Source: Parvularcula sp039822105 (GTDB taxonomy: Bacteria > Pseudomonadota > Alphaproteobacteria > Caulobacterales > Parvularculaceae). From it: 64,000 nucleotides of DNA. How positions within the stretch are numbered: the stretch's first letter is position 1; the number at the start of each line of letters is the position of its first letter. The position numbers were made by a program, and so were the translations under genes. Below, in pieces: positions 16,838-25,929 of this stretch. Where the stretch lies: contig JBCBMW010000003.1 in the NCBI GenBank assembly GCA_039822105.1, positions 201,448 to 265,447 of the forward strand. The letters run 5' to 3'. The notes below the pieces were generated by a model that saw only the letters and a list, made by a program, of their open reading frames with translations, was not told the origin of the DNA and did no database searches.

Positions 16838-17230
16838 GATCAATGACGGTCCCGGACCGCTGCCCTTAAGTGGTTCAGTTGTTTGGGAATTGGCCAACAC
16901 AGCCAAAGACGGCGGCACTATCGCCAAAGACGCTGCAATTCATGTCGCGTACGTCCGTGTAACGCGATCACGCTACGCGGACAGATGCAGACGATTGTTC
17001 GTTGAACGCCGCCGGGGGGGCTTGAGCCGCAAAAGCAACCTAACCAGGCAAAAAAGATTCTGGTCAAATGTCCCAATCTGGGAATATAATTCGATGCTAC
17101 TGAAGTATAGACCATTTTTATCTATCATTTTATTTATGCCTAACGGCCATTAACAAAGTCTTTTCACAGCTTTTTAGATAAAATACCGGCTAATCGTCCT
17201 CGATTTCGGAGTGTTTCGAGGGACGAGATC
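16838..17230. other. Intergenic region upstream of the GDI-repeat protease
   Basis: No gene is supported here. The right half (17060-17190) is clearly AT-richer than its surroundings and probably carries the protease promoter. At 16953-16982, GTCCGTGTA pairs with TACGCGGAC (one G-T wobble) around a further GCG/CGC stem with an ATCA loop; it has no T-run, so it is not a standard terminator. A second hairpin over the ribosome binding site is listed separately. Confidence 0.5.
17194..17226 (+). promoter_or_regulatory. Hairpin covering the protease ribosome binding site
   Basis: TCGTCCTCGA (17194-17203) pairs with TCGAGGGACGA (17216-17226), leaving one bulged G. The right arm contains GAGGGA, the only plausible Shine-Dalgarno sequence for the ATG at 17231. 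In the folded RNA the site would be closed, so translation could be controlled by temperature, a protein or ribosome loading. This is a reading of pairing only; no known leader family was recognised. Confidence 0.5.
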
Positions 17231-20200
17231 ATGTGGCGCAAGGCACTTCTTCTATCGGCGGCGAACGTCGCCATCTGTACGCACGCTGCGGCACAGTCCG
17301 ATCAACATGATCAGGGTACGATCACACCGCGTGGCGGCGACATTGCTGCCTTTGGCGGCGATATCTCCGCATTCGGAGGGGATATCGCGGCCTTCGGCGG
17401 GGACATCAGTGCTTTCGCGGGCGACATTTCAGCATTCAGCGGCGATATCGCAGCGTTTGGCGGGGATATTGCTGCCTTCCACGGCGACATTGCCGCGTTC
17501 TCAGGCGACATTTCGGCTTTCCACGGAGAGATCAATCCGTTCCGGGGCGATGTCAGCCCGTTCTATGGTGATATCAGCCCGTTCTGGGGCGACATCTCTG
17601 CCTTCTGGGGTGATATCAATCCCTATGGCGGAGACATTGCGGCGTTCAACGGCGACATTGCGGCCTTTGGCGGGGACATCTCAGCGTTTTGGGGTGACAT
17701 CGCGCCATTTGGTCCGGATGGCGATCAAGTCCTCGGTGGTCTTGGTACGTACTGGGCGATCGCTGGCCCGATTTGGGGTGACATCAACGACGCGTGGGAC
17801 GCGGCCATCAACATGCCAGGCGACAACACTGCGGCTCTTGACGCCCTCGCCGACCAGATCGACGATTTTGTTGGCTTGAGCGCCAACGCGTGGCGCGACA
17901 CGGTCCGTGATCAAACGGGTTTGTGGTTCCGTCAGGGCTTCTCCAATCCTCTGCTGTCTGACTTTGGTGTCGATCTCACGGATAGCGGCTCGCTGGACAA
18001 CGTGTCTGCCGTGGAACGCTCGGCCCTCTTCTTGGCCTGGTATGACGGTCTCATGGCTTATGCAGGCACGGACCAGGTCGATCACTGGATGCCGCAGGTC
18101 AATTGGACACCGGCCATCACACAAGACCAGGGCGAAGGTCACGACGCCCGGGTCGGCCTCCTGGATGCACGCATCGCGGACACGGAGCATAGCATCGAAT
18201 ACCTCGTGGATGTCGGCGGCTATGACACGGTCGGCAGCCACCACGGCGCCGCTGTGGCGAGCATCATCGCAGCCCGTCACGATGGTCAGGGTACCATGGG
18301 TCTCGCGCCCCGCGCCACCGTCTATCACTACAACCCGTTCGACGAGACGGGCACGGCGGGTCACGACGACATCAGCGCTGGCATCCATCAGCTCGCGGCC
18401 TACAATGCTAACGTCATCAACATGTCGCTCGGCGTTCCAGGTCATACGTTTGATCAGGGCATCGCAGACATTCTGTCTGACCAAAGCCTGAGCATCCATA
18501 GCAACGACACGGTCATTGTCGCAGCGGCTGGCAATGAAGGAGCCACGCAAACCGAAGATGTTCAGTGGAACGACGATGGTATCCAGCTGTCGAGCCTCCT
18601 GATCGTTGGCTCGGTGAACCCTGTGGGCGGTATCTCACACTTCTCAAACCGTCCGGGCGTGGCGTGTTTTACAAGCCAAGGCATCTGCGAGGATGGCAAC
18701 CGCCTGATGGACCGTTTCCTGGTCGCACCAGGTGAGCTGATCCTCGTGTCGGACAACAATGGTGGCACCACGCGGGCATCAGGCACGTCGTTTGCGGCTC
18801 CGATCGTCACTGGCGCGATTTCTCTCCTCCACGACCGTTGGCCATGGCTGCAAGAGCACGCCGATGTCACCACCGAGATTATTTTGGAGACGGCGCAAGA
18901 CCTTGGTGAACCAGGTGTCGACGAGGTCTACGGACACGGTCTTCTGGATGTCGAGGCATCACAGTCACCGCTTGATTGGAACAATCTTGAGGTTTGGCTC
19001 AATGTCGGCGGCAATTCGACGTCGATGACATCGGTTCAGCTGGCCACGGCCGCTGTTGATCAGGGCACGCTCAACCTGTGGGAAGCGCAAGGCGCCAACA
19101 TCTACGCCTTTGAAACGATCGGTGATACGCACCGCGACTTCTACGTACCGCTGAGCTCGCTGCTTGATGGCCAGACCATGACCGTCAACAACAACACGGA
19201 GCGGTTCCAGCGGCATACGGAGCAGCGCCTTCTTGATTGGGCGAATGCACAACAGCAGAGCATTGCTCCGGCGACGAACGGGCTGACGGGCCTCAACAAC
19301 GGTTTTGTTCCAGTCAACGGCGGCGCCACCTGGACCCTGTCCTTCACACCAGGTGACAACATCAACGACTGGGGCGCACTGCATTTCGAGGCGAACAACG
19401 GCTCGCTCTCGGTGGTCAGCGGCCAAGGCGGCGGTGTTCAGCACTTCACCGCGATGGACGGGTTCGACCAACTGGACGACTACAACCCGAAATTCAGCGG
19501 TGCCAACCCCATGCTTGGTCTCGCAACCGGCGGTGCCTTCAACCGCGTCTCCTTCGCGATGCCAAAGTCGATGCGCCTGAGCCTCGGCCGGACGACGACA
19601 TCGAACGACCAGCGCATCCAAGACGTCTTCACCGGCGAGTTCCTGGTGGAAGACTCCGTCTTTGGAAGCCGCGACGCGTCAGCCACCTTTGCCGAGCTTG
19701 CGTTTAACACCACCGAGCGTTTGAGCATCGGTGTCGGGTACACGCACCTTCGCGAAGAGGATGGTATCCTCGGCTCGCAAGGCGCTGGCGTCCTGACCAT
19801 GGACGGCGGCAGCCGCACCGACTCGGTCACCATGAGCGCCAACTATCGGTTGACGGAACGTCTCTCGCTTGCTGGCTCAATGACGGGTTCGACCACCCGC
19901 GGTACCGCCCTCGCCAACAGCCCTCTGACCGTTGGCGACGATGGTGTGCAAGCCTCCGCGTTCCAAGTGAACGCCAACTACCGTCAGCTCTTCAACAAAA
20001 CTGACCGCCTGACTCTGTCTGTGGCCCAGCCGCTTCATATCGAAGCCGGTTCACTGTCGTACACGTCGGTTCAAGTGGTTGATCGCGAGACCGGTGAGCT
20101 TGGTGAGGTCACGGAAGAGTGGAGCCTCGTCAGCGGTGGTCGCCACCTAGCCTATGAGGCGGAATATGCGATGTCCTTCAACGAGGGACGGATGAGCGTG

Positions 20201-20293
20201 GGCGCGTTCACACGGTATGACCAAAACGATGTCGACATCGAGGGCACATACAGTGCGTACTCGATCGGTACACGTTTTGCGGTGAAATACTAA
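17231..20293 (+). CDS. Secreted subtilisin-like (S8) protease with 18 GDI heptads and autotransporter-like C-terminus
   Basis: The 1020-residue protein starts with a signal peptide ending ATHAAAQ-like (ICTHAAAQ). Residues 35-160 are 18 back-to-back heptads of the form x-G-D-I-x-x-F (GGDIAAF, WGDISAF and so on). A subtilase domain follows with Asp312 (VGLLDARI), His338 (HHGAAVAS), the oxyanion Asn in AAAGNEG and Ser520 (SGTSFAAP), so it should be active. After residue about 780 the sequence becomes alternating amphipathic strands (ERLSIGVGYTHLREED, GRMSVGAFTRYD) ending in FAVKY, as in outer-membrane beta-barrels. It is therefore probably a type V-like surface protease. A hybrid histidine kinase follows after 23 bases. 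The role of the repeats is unknown. Confidence 0.85.
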   Translation: MWRKALLLSAANVAICTHAAAQSDQHDQGTITPRGGDIAAFGGDISAFGGDIAAFGGDISAFAGDISAFSGDIAAFGGDIAAFHGDIAAFSGDISAFHGEINPFRGDVSPFYGDISPFWGDISAFWGDINPYGGDIAAFNGDIAAFGGDISAFWGDIAPFGPDGDQVLGGLGTYWAIAGPIWGDINDAWDAAINMPGDNTAALDALADQIDDFVGLSANAWRDTVRDQTGLWFRQGFSNPLLSDFGVDLTDSGSLDNVSAVERSALFLAWYDGLMAYAGTDQVDHWMPQVNWTPAITQDQGEGHDARVGLLDARIADTEHSIEYLVDVGGYDTVGSHHGAAVASIIAARHDGQGTMGLAPRATVYHYNPFDETGTAGHDDISAGIHQLAAYNANVINMSLGVPGHTFDQGIADILSDQSLSIHSNDTVIVAAAGNEGATQTEDVQWNDDGIQLSSLLIVGSVNPVGGISHFSNRPGVACFTSQGICEDGNRLMDRFLVAPGELILVSDNNGGTTRASGTSFAAPIVTGAISLLHDRWPWLQEHADVTTEIILETAQDLGEPGVDEVYGHGLLDVEASQSPLDWNNLEVWLNVGGNSTSMTSVQLATAAVDQGTLNLWEAQGANIYAFETIGDTHRDFYVPLSSLLDGQTMTVNNNTERFQRHTEQRLLDWANAQQQSIAPATNGLTGLNNGFVPVNGGATWTLSFTPGDNINDWGALHFEANNGSLSVVSGQGGGVQHFTAMDGFDQLDDYNPKFSGANPMLGLATGGAFNRVSFAMPKSMRLSLGRTTTSNDQRIQDVFTGEFLVEDSVFGSRDASATFAELAFNTTERLSIGVGYTHLREEDGILGSQGAGVLTMDGGSRTDSVTMSANYRLTERLSLAGSMTGSTTRGTALANSPLTVGDDGVQASAFQVNANYRQLFNKTDRLTLSVAQPLHIEAGSLSYTSVQVVDRETGELGEVTEEWSLVSGGRHLAYEAEYAMSFNEGRMSVGAFTRYDQNDVDIEGTYSAYSIGTRFAVKY
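17333..17710 (+). repeat. Tandem 21-bp repeats encoding 18 GDI heptads
   Basis: Eighteen contiguous 21-bp units encode x-G-D-I-x-x-F. Positions 2, 3, 4 and 7 are nearly fixed (G, D/E, I/V, F/Y), position 5-6 is AA, SA, SP, NP or AP, and position 1 varies from G, A, S, N to H, R, Y and W. The bulky first residues cluster in units 10-14. The DNA copies differ mainly at third positions, so the array is kept by protein selection rather than recent expansion. A single related IWGDIND follows downstream. Confidence 0.95.
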
Positions 20294-20316
20294 GCGGGCG
20301 AACGGGAGAGATGATC

Positions 20317-23300
20317 ATGACAAAGATCTGCATCAGTTTCGCTCGCCGCAAGCCTGTTGGCTTCTCGTCGATGCTCTTTGCAGCGGTTTCGAGTGTCGCG
20401 CTTCTCGGCTTTGCGCCAAGCACTGACGCCAAGGACCTTCGAGCCACCGATCCGGTTACGGAGAACTCCGTCGCGAGCGCATTCGAGCAACTCATTGCGA
20501 CCTCTCAGGCGCAAATGATGAAGGCCCCTGCCGACGCCTACGCCGCAGCTCTGAGTGCTGAGGAACTCGCCAGCGCGATGCCGGCGGATCTTCGTACCGT
20601 CGCCCAGGCCAAAGCGCTTTGGCTAAAGGCCGAGGCCGCTCTGCGGAGCGGTAAGCCTGAGGAAGGCGCAAGCGCCGCTTCAGCTGCCACCGCGATCATG
20701 GATACGGTCGAGGGCGAAGACACACTTCGCGCGAATATTCTTCTCATCCGCGGACGGATTGCTAGTCGCCTTGCTGATGTCGAACTTGCAGTGAACTCAT
20801 TCTATGCAGCGCACGCACTCTTCGTTGAGGTCGGCAACACCCGGAAAGAGTCGATCACGCTTCAAGCTCTGGGTTCGATCTACCGGGATGCTGAGTCGTT
20901 CGACAAGGCACTCGACTATTATCAGCGCGCTGCTGATATCTACCAAGGCGACGACATTGTTGTGCTGTCGATCAACAACAATGTTGGTAACATCCTGCGC
21001 GAAACAGGAGACTATCCAGGAGGCCGGGAGCGCTTCAACGAAGCACTCGATATTGCTCAATCTATGGGTAGCGCCACGCTACAAGGGCGGATCCTGACGA
21101 ACCGTGCGGAGCTCGAAGTCGAAGCGGGTGACCTCAGCGCAGCGACACTGTTTGCCAACGCGGCCCGGGACCAATTGTCCGATGACGGCGCTGCGTCATG
21201 GCTCCGCCTGGTAAGCGGCGTCGATGCCAGTGTTGCTCTTCGTAAAGATGACCTCGATGGCGCCAAGGATGCCATCGAGCAGGCATTCGACGGCCTGAAC
21301 ATCGATGAAACATCAATGTCCTACGAGGATTTGCACGCCACCGCGGCCGACGTCTACAACGCCCTTGGCGACTGGGAAAAGGCTTACCAGCACAAGCGCA
21401 ACCATAAGCGGCTATCGGACGAGGCCAAATCGGTGGCCGCATCGTCGAACCTCGCCCTCCTCGGCGCTCGCTTCCAGTATGCTGAGCAACAGCTCAATAT
21501 CGAGCGCCTACGGAACGAACGACTTGAGAGCGAACGCGCTCTCATGGAAGCTGAACGCCGCGACCAGGTCCAGAAAATGGTCATCGCCGCGGGCGGCGTG
21601 GTTGTTCTTTTCGCCTTCCTCGCGGCCTTTGGCATCCTCGGACACAATCGCCGCGTGGCGAAGATCAACAAAGATCTCGCATCCAACGTCAAACGCCTGG
21701 GTGAGGAGATTGAACGCCGCGAACTCGTGGAAGCTGATCTGATCAAAGCGAAAGAACAGGCCGAAGACGCGGATCGCATGAAATCGAACTTCCTCGCGAC
21801 CATGAGCCATGAGCTTCGTACCCCGATGAATGGTATCCTTGGCTTCACCGACGTTCTTCTTGCTGGCGACCTCAGCCAAGAGCAGCGCGAGCAGATTGAA
21901 ATCATTGATCAGTCCGCTGGCGCGCTCCTGACCCTGATCAACGATATCCTTGATCTGTCACAGCTCGAAGCTGGTAAGTTCAAGCTCCGCAACTCGATGT
22001 TCAACCTTCGGGTGACGGCAGAGCATGCGGTGAAACTCCTCCGCGCGAAGGCTCAGGAGAAGAGCCTCAACCTTATGGTCCACGTGGACCCCAGCCTGCC
22101 GACCCACGTTCACGGTGATGAAGACCGTGTGCGTCAGATCCTGATCAACCTGATCGGCAACGCGGTGAAATTCACCGAACGCGGCGGTGTAGCCGTCCGT
22201 GTTCAGCCTTCGGCGACGACCGGTGAGATCGAGTTCTCGGTTGAAGATTCCGGCATCGGCATCGCTGAGGAGAAGACGCAGCTTCTGTTCGAACGCTTCT
22301 CACAGGTCGACGAAGGCGCCACCCGTCAGTACCAAGGTTCGGGCCTCGGCCTTGCCATCTGTAAAGAGCTCGTTACCGCGATGGACGGTGAGATCGGCTG
22401 CACGTCAGAGCTTGGTACAGGGAGCACTTTCCGCTTCTCAATCCCTCTGCCGGAAGGCGACGCGGTGGCGATCACGCCAAAGAGCGCGGTCCTCACCAAT
22501 AGCCCGCGGGTCGTGCTGGTCGACGACGAAGCCATCCAGCGCCGCGTGGTTGCTGATATGCTCGAGAGCATTGGCGCTCAGGCCATCGCTTTTAACAGCA
22601 AAGCTGCTGCCTTTGACGGTCTGAAACTGATGGCGGAGCGCGGCGAGTTGATTGACGCGATGGTCGTCAACGGCACCAGCGCAGAGATCGATGCGCCCGA
22701 TTTCATCCGGGCACTCGAACGCAACAACCTGCTGGACGAAGGCAAGTCAGCCATCTTTGGTGGCGCTTCGTCTGCTGACCAATCAGGCGTTGTGCTGACC
22801 ATTGACCAGCCGATGACGATCACGTCCCTTGAGAAGGCGCTGACGTCCATCATCACCGACCCACGGGCCGCGGGCCAGAGCGGTGACGCCCCAGCGGCTC
22901 AAGAGGCCGGCAGCAATGTTGTCTCCCTTGCCGCCACAAAGTCTGACAAGCCTGTGCTGATTGTGGACGACGTTCTTGCAAACCGAAAGCTACTTGAGTG
23001 TGTTCTCGAGAAGATCGGTATCAAGACGGTTTCGGCGAATAACGGTCTTGAAGCCGTCGAGTTTGCCAGCGTTCAGGAGTTCGGCGCCATTCTCATGGAT
23101 GTCTATATGCCAGTCCTCGGCGGTATCGACGCAACCAGCCGTATCCGGAGTACTGAGGGTCCGAACAGAGAAACCCCGATCTTTGCGCTCACCGCGGGCA
23201 TCAGCGAAGAGGAAACCAAAGCCGTCAAAACTGCCGCAATGGATGGCCTCCTGACCAAACCGGTGAATGTCAAACTTCTTCGCTCAACGGTGCTGAAGGC

Positions 23301-23367
23301 CTTGGATGGTCAAAGCAATGCAGGGACGTTCGAGATCGGCGAGGCTGTTGCCGGTGATGCCAGCTAA
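20317..23367 (+). CDS. TPR-containing hybrid sensor histidine kinase with two receiver domains
   Basis: The 1016-residue protein has a signal sequence, a periplasmic all-helical TPR region (about 90-380, e.g. ALGSIYRDAESFDKALDYYQ), a coiled coil, one membrane helix (VIAAGGVVVLFAFLAAFGIL) and a cytoplasmic kinase. HisKA has MSHELRTPMNG; the ATPase domain has NLIGNAVKFTERG, DSGIGIAEE and GSGLGLAICKEL. Receiver 1 (VVLVDDEAIQRR) has VVNGTS where the phospho-accepting Asp should be, so it looks inactive. Receiver 2 (VLIVDDVLANR, ILMDVYMPVLGG, Lys in LTKPV) is intact. I prefer ATG 20317 (GGGAG eight bases upstream) over ATG 20311. It follows the protease by 23 bases, so the two are one operon; output is presumably through another protein's HPt or regulator. 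Confidence 0.92.
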   Translation: MTKICISFARRKPVGFSSMLFAAVSSVALLGFAPSTDAKDLRATDPVTENSVASAFEQLIATSQAQMMKAPADAYAAALSAEELASAMPADLRTVAQAKALWLKAEAALRSGKPEEGASAASAATAIMDTVEGEDTLRANILLIRGRIASRLADVELAVNSFYAAHALFVEVGNTRKESITLQALGSIYRDAESFDKALDYYQRAADIYQGDDIVVLSINNNVGNILRETGDYPGGRERFNEALDIAQSMGSATLQGRILTNRAELEVEAGDLSAATLFANAARDQLSDDGAASWLRLVSGVDASVALRKDDLDGAKDAIEQAFDGLNIDETSMSYEDLHATAADVYNALGDWEKAYQHKRNHKRLSDEAKSVAASSNLALLGARFQYAEQQLNIERLRNERLESERALMEAERRDQVQKMVIAAGGVVVLFAFLAAFGILGHNRRVAKINKDLASNVKRLGEEIERRELVEADLIKAKEQAEDADRMKSNFLATMSHELRTPMNGILGFTDVLLAGDLSQEQREQIEIIDQSAGALLTLINDILDLSQLEAGKFKLRNSMFNLRVTAEHAVKLLRAKAQEKSLNLMVHVDPSLPTHVHGDEDRVRQILINLIGNAVKFTERGGVAVRVQPSATTGEIEFSVEDSGIGIAEEKTQLLFERFSQVDEGATRQYQGSGLGLAICKELVTAMDGEIGCTSELGTGSTFRFSIPLPEGDAVAITPKSAVLTNSPRVVLVDDEAIQRRVVADMLESIGAQAIAFNSKAAAFDGLKLMAERGELIDAMVVNGTSAEIDAPDFIRALERNNLLDEGKSAIFGGASSADQSGVVLTIDQPMTITSLEKALTSIITDPRAAGQSGDAPAAQEAGSNVVSLAATKSDKPVLIVDDVLANRKLLECVLEKIGIKTVSANNGLEAVEFASVQEFGAILMDVYMPVLGGIDATSRIRSTEGPNRETPIFALTAGISEEETKAVKTAAMDGLLTKPVNVKLLRSTVLKALDGQSNAGTFEIGEAVAGDAS

Positions 23368-23580
23368 GGCTCACTGACTCGCGCGCAGAACGATCTTCAA
23401 AGCGGCCTCGGGCTCCCGGTCGGCTTTGACGATCGCTTGTTGCGTCGTCCCGGGCCCACGCGGCGCGTGCATTGATACAGCGTAGGCGTTGTAACTGAAG
23501 CCCGCCCCATTTCCCAGTTCCGCCCTTCCTTGCCGCCGGATACGGATACTTGCTAGATCTCCGGGCGTCAGCTGACGGGG

Positions 23581-24600
23581 ATGCGGGCTATCAAATCGAT
23601 CCAACTCAACTACCCTGCGGTCTATAGCAGCCAAATCGAACAGGCGATTGAACGCGCCCAACCGCTCGATTGGTCGCGGCAAGCAGAGCCTGACGGTACC
23701 CGTGAGACCCTTCAGGTCCTGGTCGAGGACGGTTATGGCCAGTCTCTGATGGATGCGATTCAGGTCGTTTTGGCCAGTGAAGAGCAGTGGCGCCTGACAT
23801 TGTCGGACGTCGAGGCCACCCTCCCGCGAATTAAGCCGCCCACTGATGATGATGCCGACTCGGACAAACCAAAAGAGAAGTCTCCAAAACAAGCCGTACG
23901 CGAAGCGCTTGTGTCCGAGGTCATGGGAAACAGCCGCCTCACCGTCGACTTCATGGTGCTCACCGCCCTGTCCGCCATTGTGGCCGCCATCGGTCTTAAC
24001 GAGGACAGTGTGGCGGTCGTGATCGGCGCGATGGTGATCGCCCCCTTGCTCGGCCCCATTCTGGGCTTCAGTCTTGCTGCCGCGCTCGGCTCAGTGTCCA
24101 TGATGGCGGAGGCAGCAAAGACGGCATTCGTCGGCTTGATTGTTGGTTTTGGTACGGTCTTTTTCTTGGCCACTCTTCTGCCGGTGAACTTAGAGAGCCA
24201 AGAGCTGCTTGCCCGAACCAACATCAGTCCTGAGATCATCGCCCTGGCGCTCGCATCGGGTGCAGCAGCCGCTTTGTCCGTTACCGGAGGGCTGTCATCG
24301 TCCCTGGTGGGCGTTATGGTGGCCGTCGCCCTCCTCCCGCCCTCAGCCGCAGCGGCGATGTATCTGGGTTCGAGCGACTATAGGCATGCCGCTGCTGCCG
24401 CCATCGTCGTGGCACTCAACGTCCTCTGCGTTTTGATCTCAACCCAAATCATTTTTGCCTGGAAGGGGGTCAGACCGCGCCGATGGCTGCAACAACGAAA
24501 CGCAGCACGGTCCTTGCGCATCAACCTCGCCGTCTGGGCGACGCTCCTCATCTGCCTCTCGGCGCTCGGCTTCTGGATCAACAGCGCCTCACCTCTTTGA
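23581..24600 (+). CDS. DUF389 family integral membrane protein
   Basis: This 339-residue protein has an acidic, soluble N-terminal domain of about 115 residues (with a DDDADSDKPKEK linker) followed by six or so membrane helices. The segment VVIGAMVIAPLLGPILGFSLA and the repeat-like GLSSSLVGVMVAVALLPPSAAAAMYLG are hallmarks of DUF389 (TIGR00341-type) proteins. The function of the family is not established. The gene stands 210 bases after the kinase gene in the same direction and may have its own promoter. The ATG at 23581 is preceded by GACGGGG at very short spacing, so the start is not certain. Confidence 0.83.
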   Translation: MRAIKSIQLNYPAVYSSQIEQAIERAQPLDWSRQAEPDGTRETLQVLVEDGYGQSLMDAIQVVLASEEQWRLTLSDVEATLPRIKPPTDDDADSDKPKEKSPKQAVREALVSEVMGNSRLTVDFMVLTALSAIVAAIGLNEDSVAVVIGAMVIAPLLGPILGFSLAAALGSVSMMAEAAKTAFVGLIVGFGTVFFLATLLPVNLESQELLARTNISPEIIALALASGAAAALSVTGGLSSSLVGVMVAVALLPPSAAAAMYLGSSDYRHAAAAAIVVALNVLCVLISTQIIFAWKGVRPRRWLQQRNAARSLRINLAVWATLLICLSALGFWINSASPL

Positions 24601-25047
24601 ACGGGACTTGGTGGCGCCGCGGCTTGCCACGACCAACCTGCGACGGTCAGCCGTCGATTCGCCCGAAACCACCTTCCTTAAGAAGCGTCGTGACGACAAC
24701 AATGAGCGATCTGACGCCCGTTGCTTAACGTCGGCATCGCAGCAAGAAATCACTGCTGCTCGACGCTCAGAGACCCGATTGTTCCTGGTGCGTTTGTCTT
24801 ATCACTCACTTCATTTTTACTCGGTATACTGTATAATAAGTCTCGATGGTGACCGACGAAACCTCTTGGCTGGATATCTGTGTGATAAAAATTTCACAAA
24901 ACCGGCCTCAATTCCGAAAGCAAGGATTACACTGGTCCGGGTGCAGCGCAGCAGGATAGTGCTTATAATATCACATACAGTTGCGCCTTGACGTCATTGT
25001 TATCTCGGTCTTTTCTCGAACGTATCTTGTGTATCGAGGGAGTGATA
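24601..25047. other. AT-richer intergenic region with a candidate promoter for the RHS genes
   Basis: No coding sequence is convincing. GC falls noticeably from about 24780. TATAAT occurs at 24832-24837, preceded by TTTTTAC and TATACT, and is the best -10 candidate for the downstream secreted RHS pair; the leader would be about 200 bases long. No terminator hairpin is obvious after the DUF389 gene. Confidence 0.4.
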
Positions 25048-25848
25048 GTGTCTACACGTCCTATACGATCGCTTGCGCTCATCGCGTCAAGCGCCTGCGT
25101 TTTTGCGACCCCAAGCAACGCCCAACATGTCACAAGCTACGAGTATGACGTGATGGGACGACTCGTGGCCGTCCAGCGGTCTGGCAATACGACAACGTAT
25201 TGTTACGACCTCGCGGGAAACATCGAAACGATCAAACTGGGCCCGGGTTGCGCAAACAATCCTCCGGTTGCTGTCGGTGATAGCACATCGATCAACGGCC
25301 TTGTCGCAAAGATGGTCAACGTCACCAACAATGACTCCGACGTGAACAATGATGCGATCTTCGTGTCGCAAATCGTCAGCCAGCCACCCCACGCCAGTGT
25401 ATCGGTTCACAATTCGTCATCGGTCCGCATCACGCCATCATCTTACGGAACGCATTCGTTTCAGTACAGAATAAGCGACGGCGAGGGTGGGCAAGATACA
25501 GCAGCTGTTTCTGTGACGGTCAACAACCGTCGACCTTCCGCTTCGAACGATACAGGCTCCATGCAAGACCGGGTCTACGCCAGCACGTTCAACGTGATCG
25601 CCAATGACAGTGACCCGGACGGGGATCCGCTTCGTGTGCAAAGCTGTGTGCGAATTAGTGGGCCATCCAGCACATGCACGGTCGTGTCGAACACCTCCGT
25701 CAGACTGAACACCACCAATGCTGGTACGCACACCTACAGGATCACGATTTTCGACGAAGCCGGATCATTTGATCTCAGTGACACGTCCACCCTCACCGTC
25801 AACAAAATCGAAGAGCCGGGCGGCGGCGGCGGGAACCCAATCTTCTAA
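25048..25848 (+). CDS. Secreted protein with one YD repeat and tandem Ig/cadherin-like domains
   Basis: The 266-residue product from GTG 25048 (GAGGG seven bases upstream) has a signal peptide ending NAQ. Directly after it is one YD/RHS-type repeat (YEYDVMGRLVAVQ ... YCYDLAGN). Two Ig- or cadherin-like domains follow: NNPPVAVGDSTS ... NDSDVNND ... YRISDGEGGQDTAAVSVTV, and NRRPSASNDTG ... NDSDPDGDPL ... FDEAGSFDLSDTSTLTV. A glycine-rich tail ends the protein. The full RHS protein begins 81 bases downstream, so the two are probably co-expressed, and the lone YD unit may pack against the partner's shell. The gene may have been split from a longer RHS protein; this is inference. Confidence 0.75.
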   Translation: MSTRPIRSLALIASSACVFATPSNAQHVTSYEYDVMGRLVAVQRSGNTTTYCYDLAGNIETIKLGPGCANNPPVAVGDSTSINGLVAKMVNVTNNDSDVNNDAIFVSQIVSQPPHASVSVHNSSSVRITPSSYGTHSFQYRISDGEGGQDTAAVSVTVNNRRPSASNDTGSMQDRVYASTFNVIANDSDPDGDPLRVQSCVRISGPSSTCTVVSNTSVRLNTTNAGTHTYRITIFDEAGSFDLSDTSTLTVNKIEEPGGGGGNPIF

Positions 25849-25929
25849 AACGAGCAAGGAGCGGGGTCGGTTCAGCCGTCGTCGCTCCAGCAAACCATCA
25901 GTCTAGATCATTCAAACGCCGAGAACCTC

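Noticed and set aside
17333..17710. Regular 21-bp repeats resembling a CRISPR array or satellite
   Set aside because: There are no alternating repeat and spacer units; the period is a codon multiple, the frame stays open and third positions vary, so it is a protein repeat.
17333..17710. GGDI heptads taken for a GGDEF diguanylate cyclase signature
   Set aside because: The motif occurs 18 times in a secreted, repeat-only segment without the cyclase fold.
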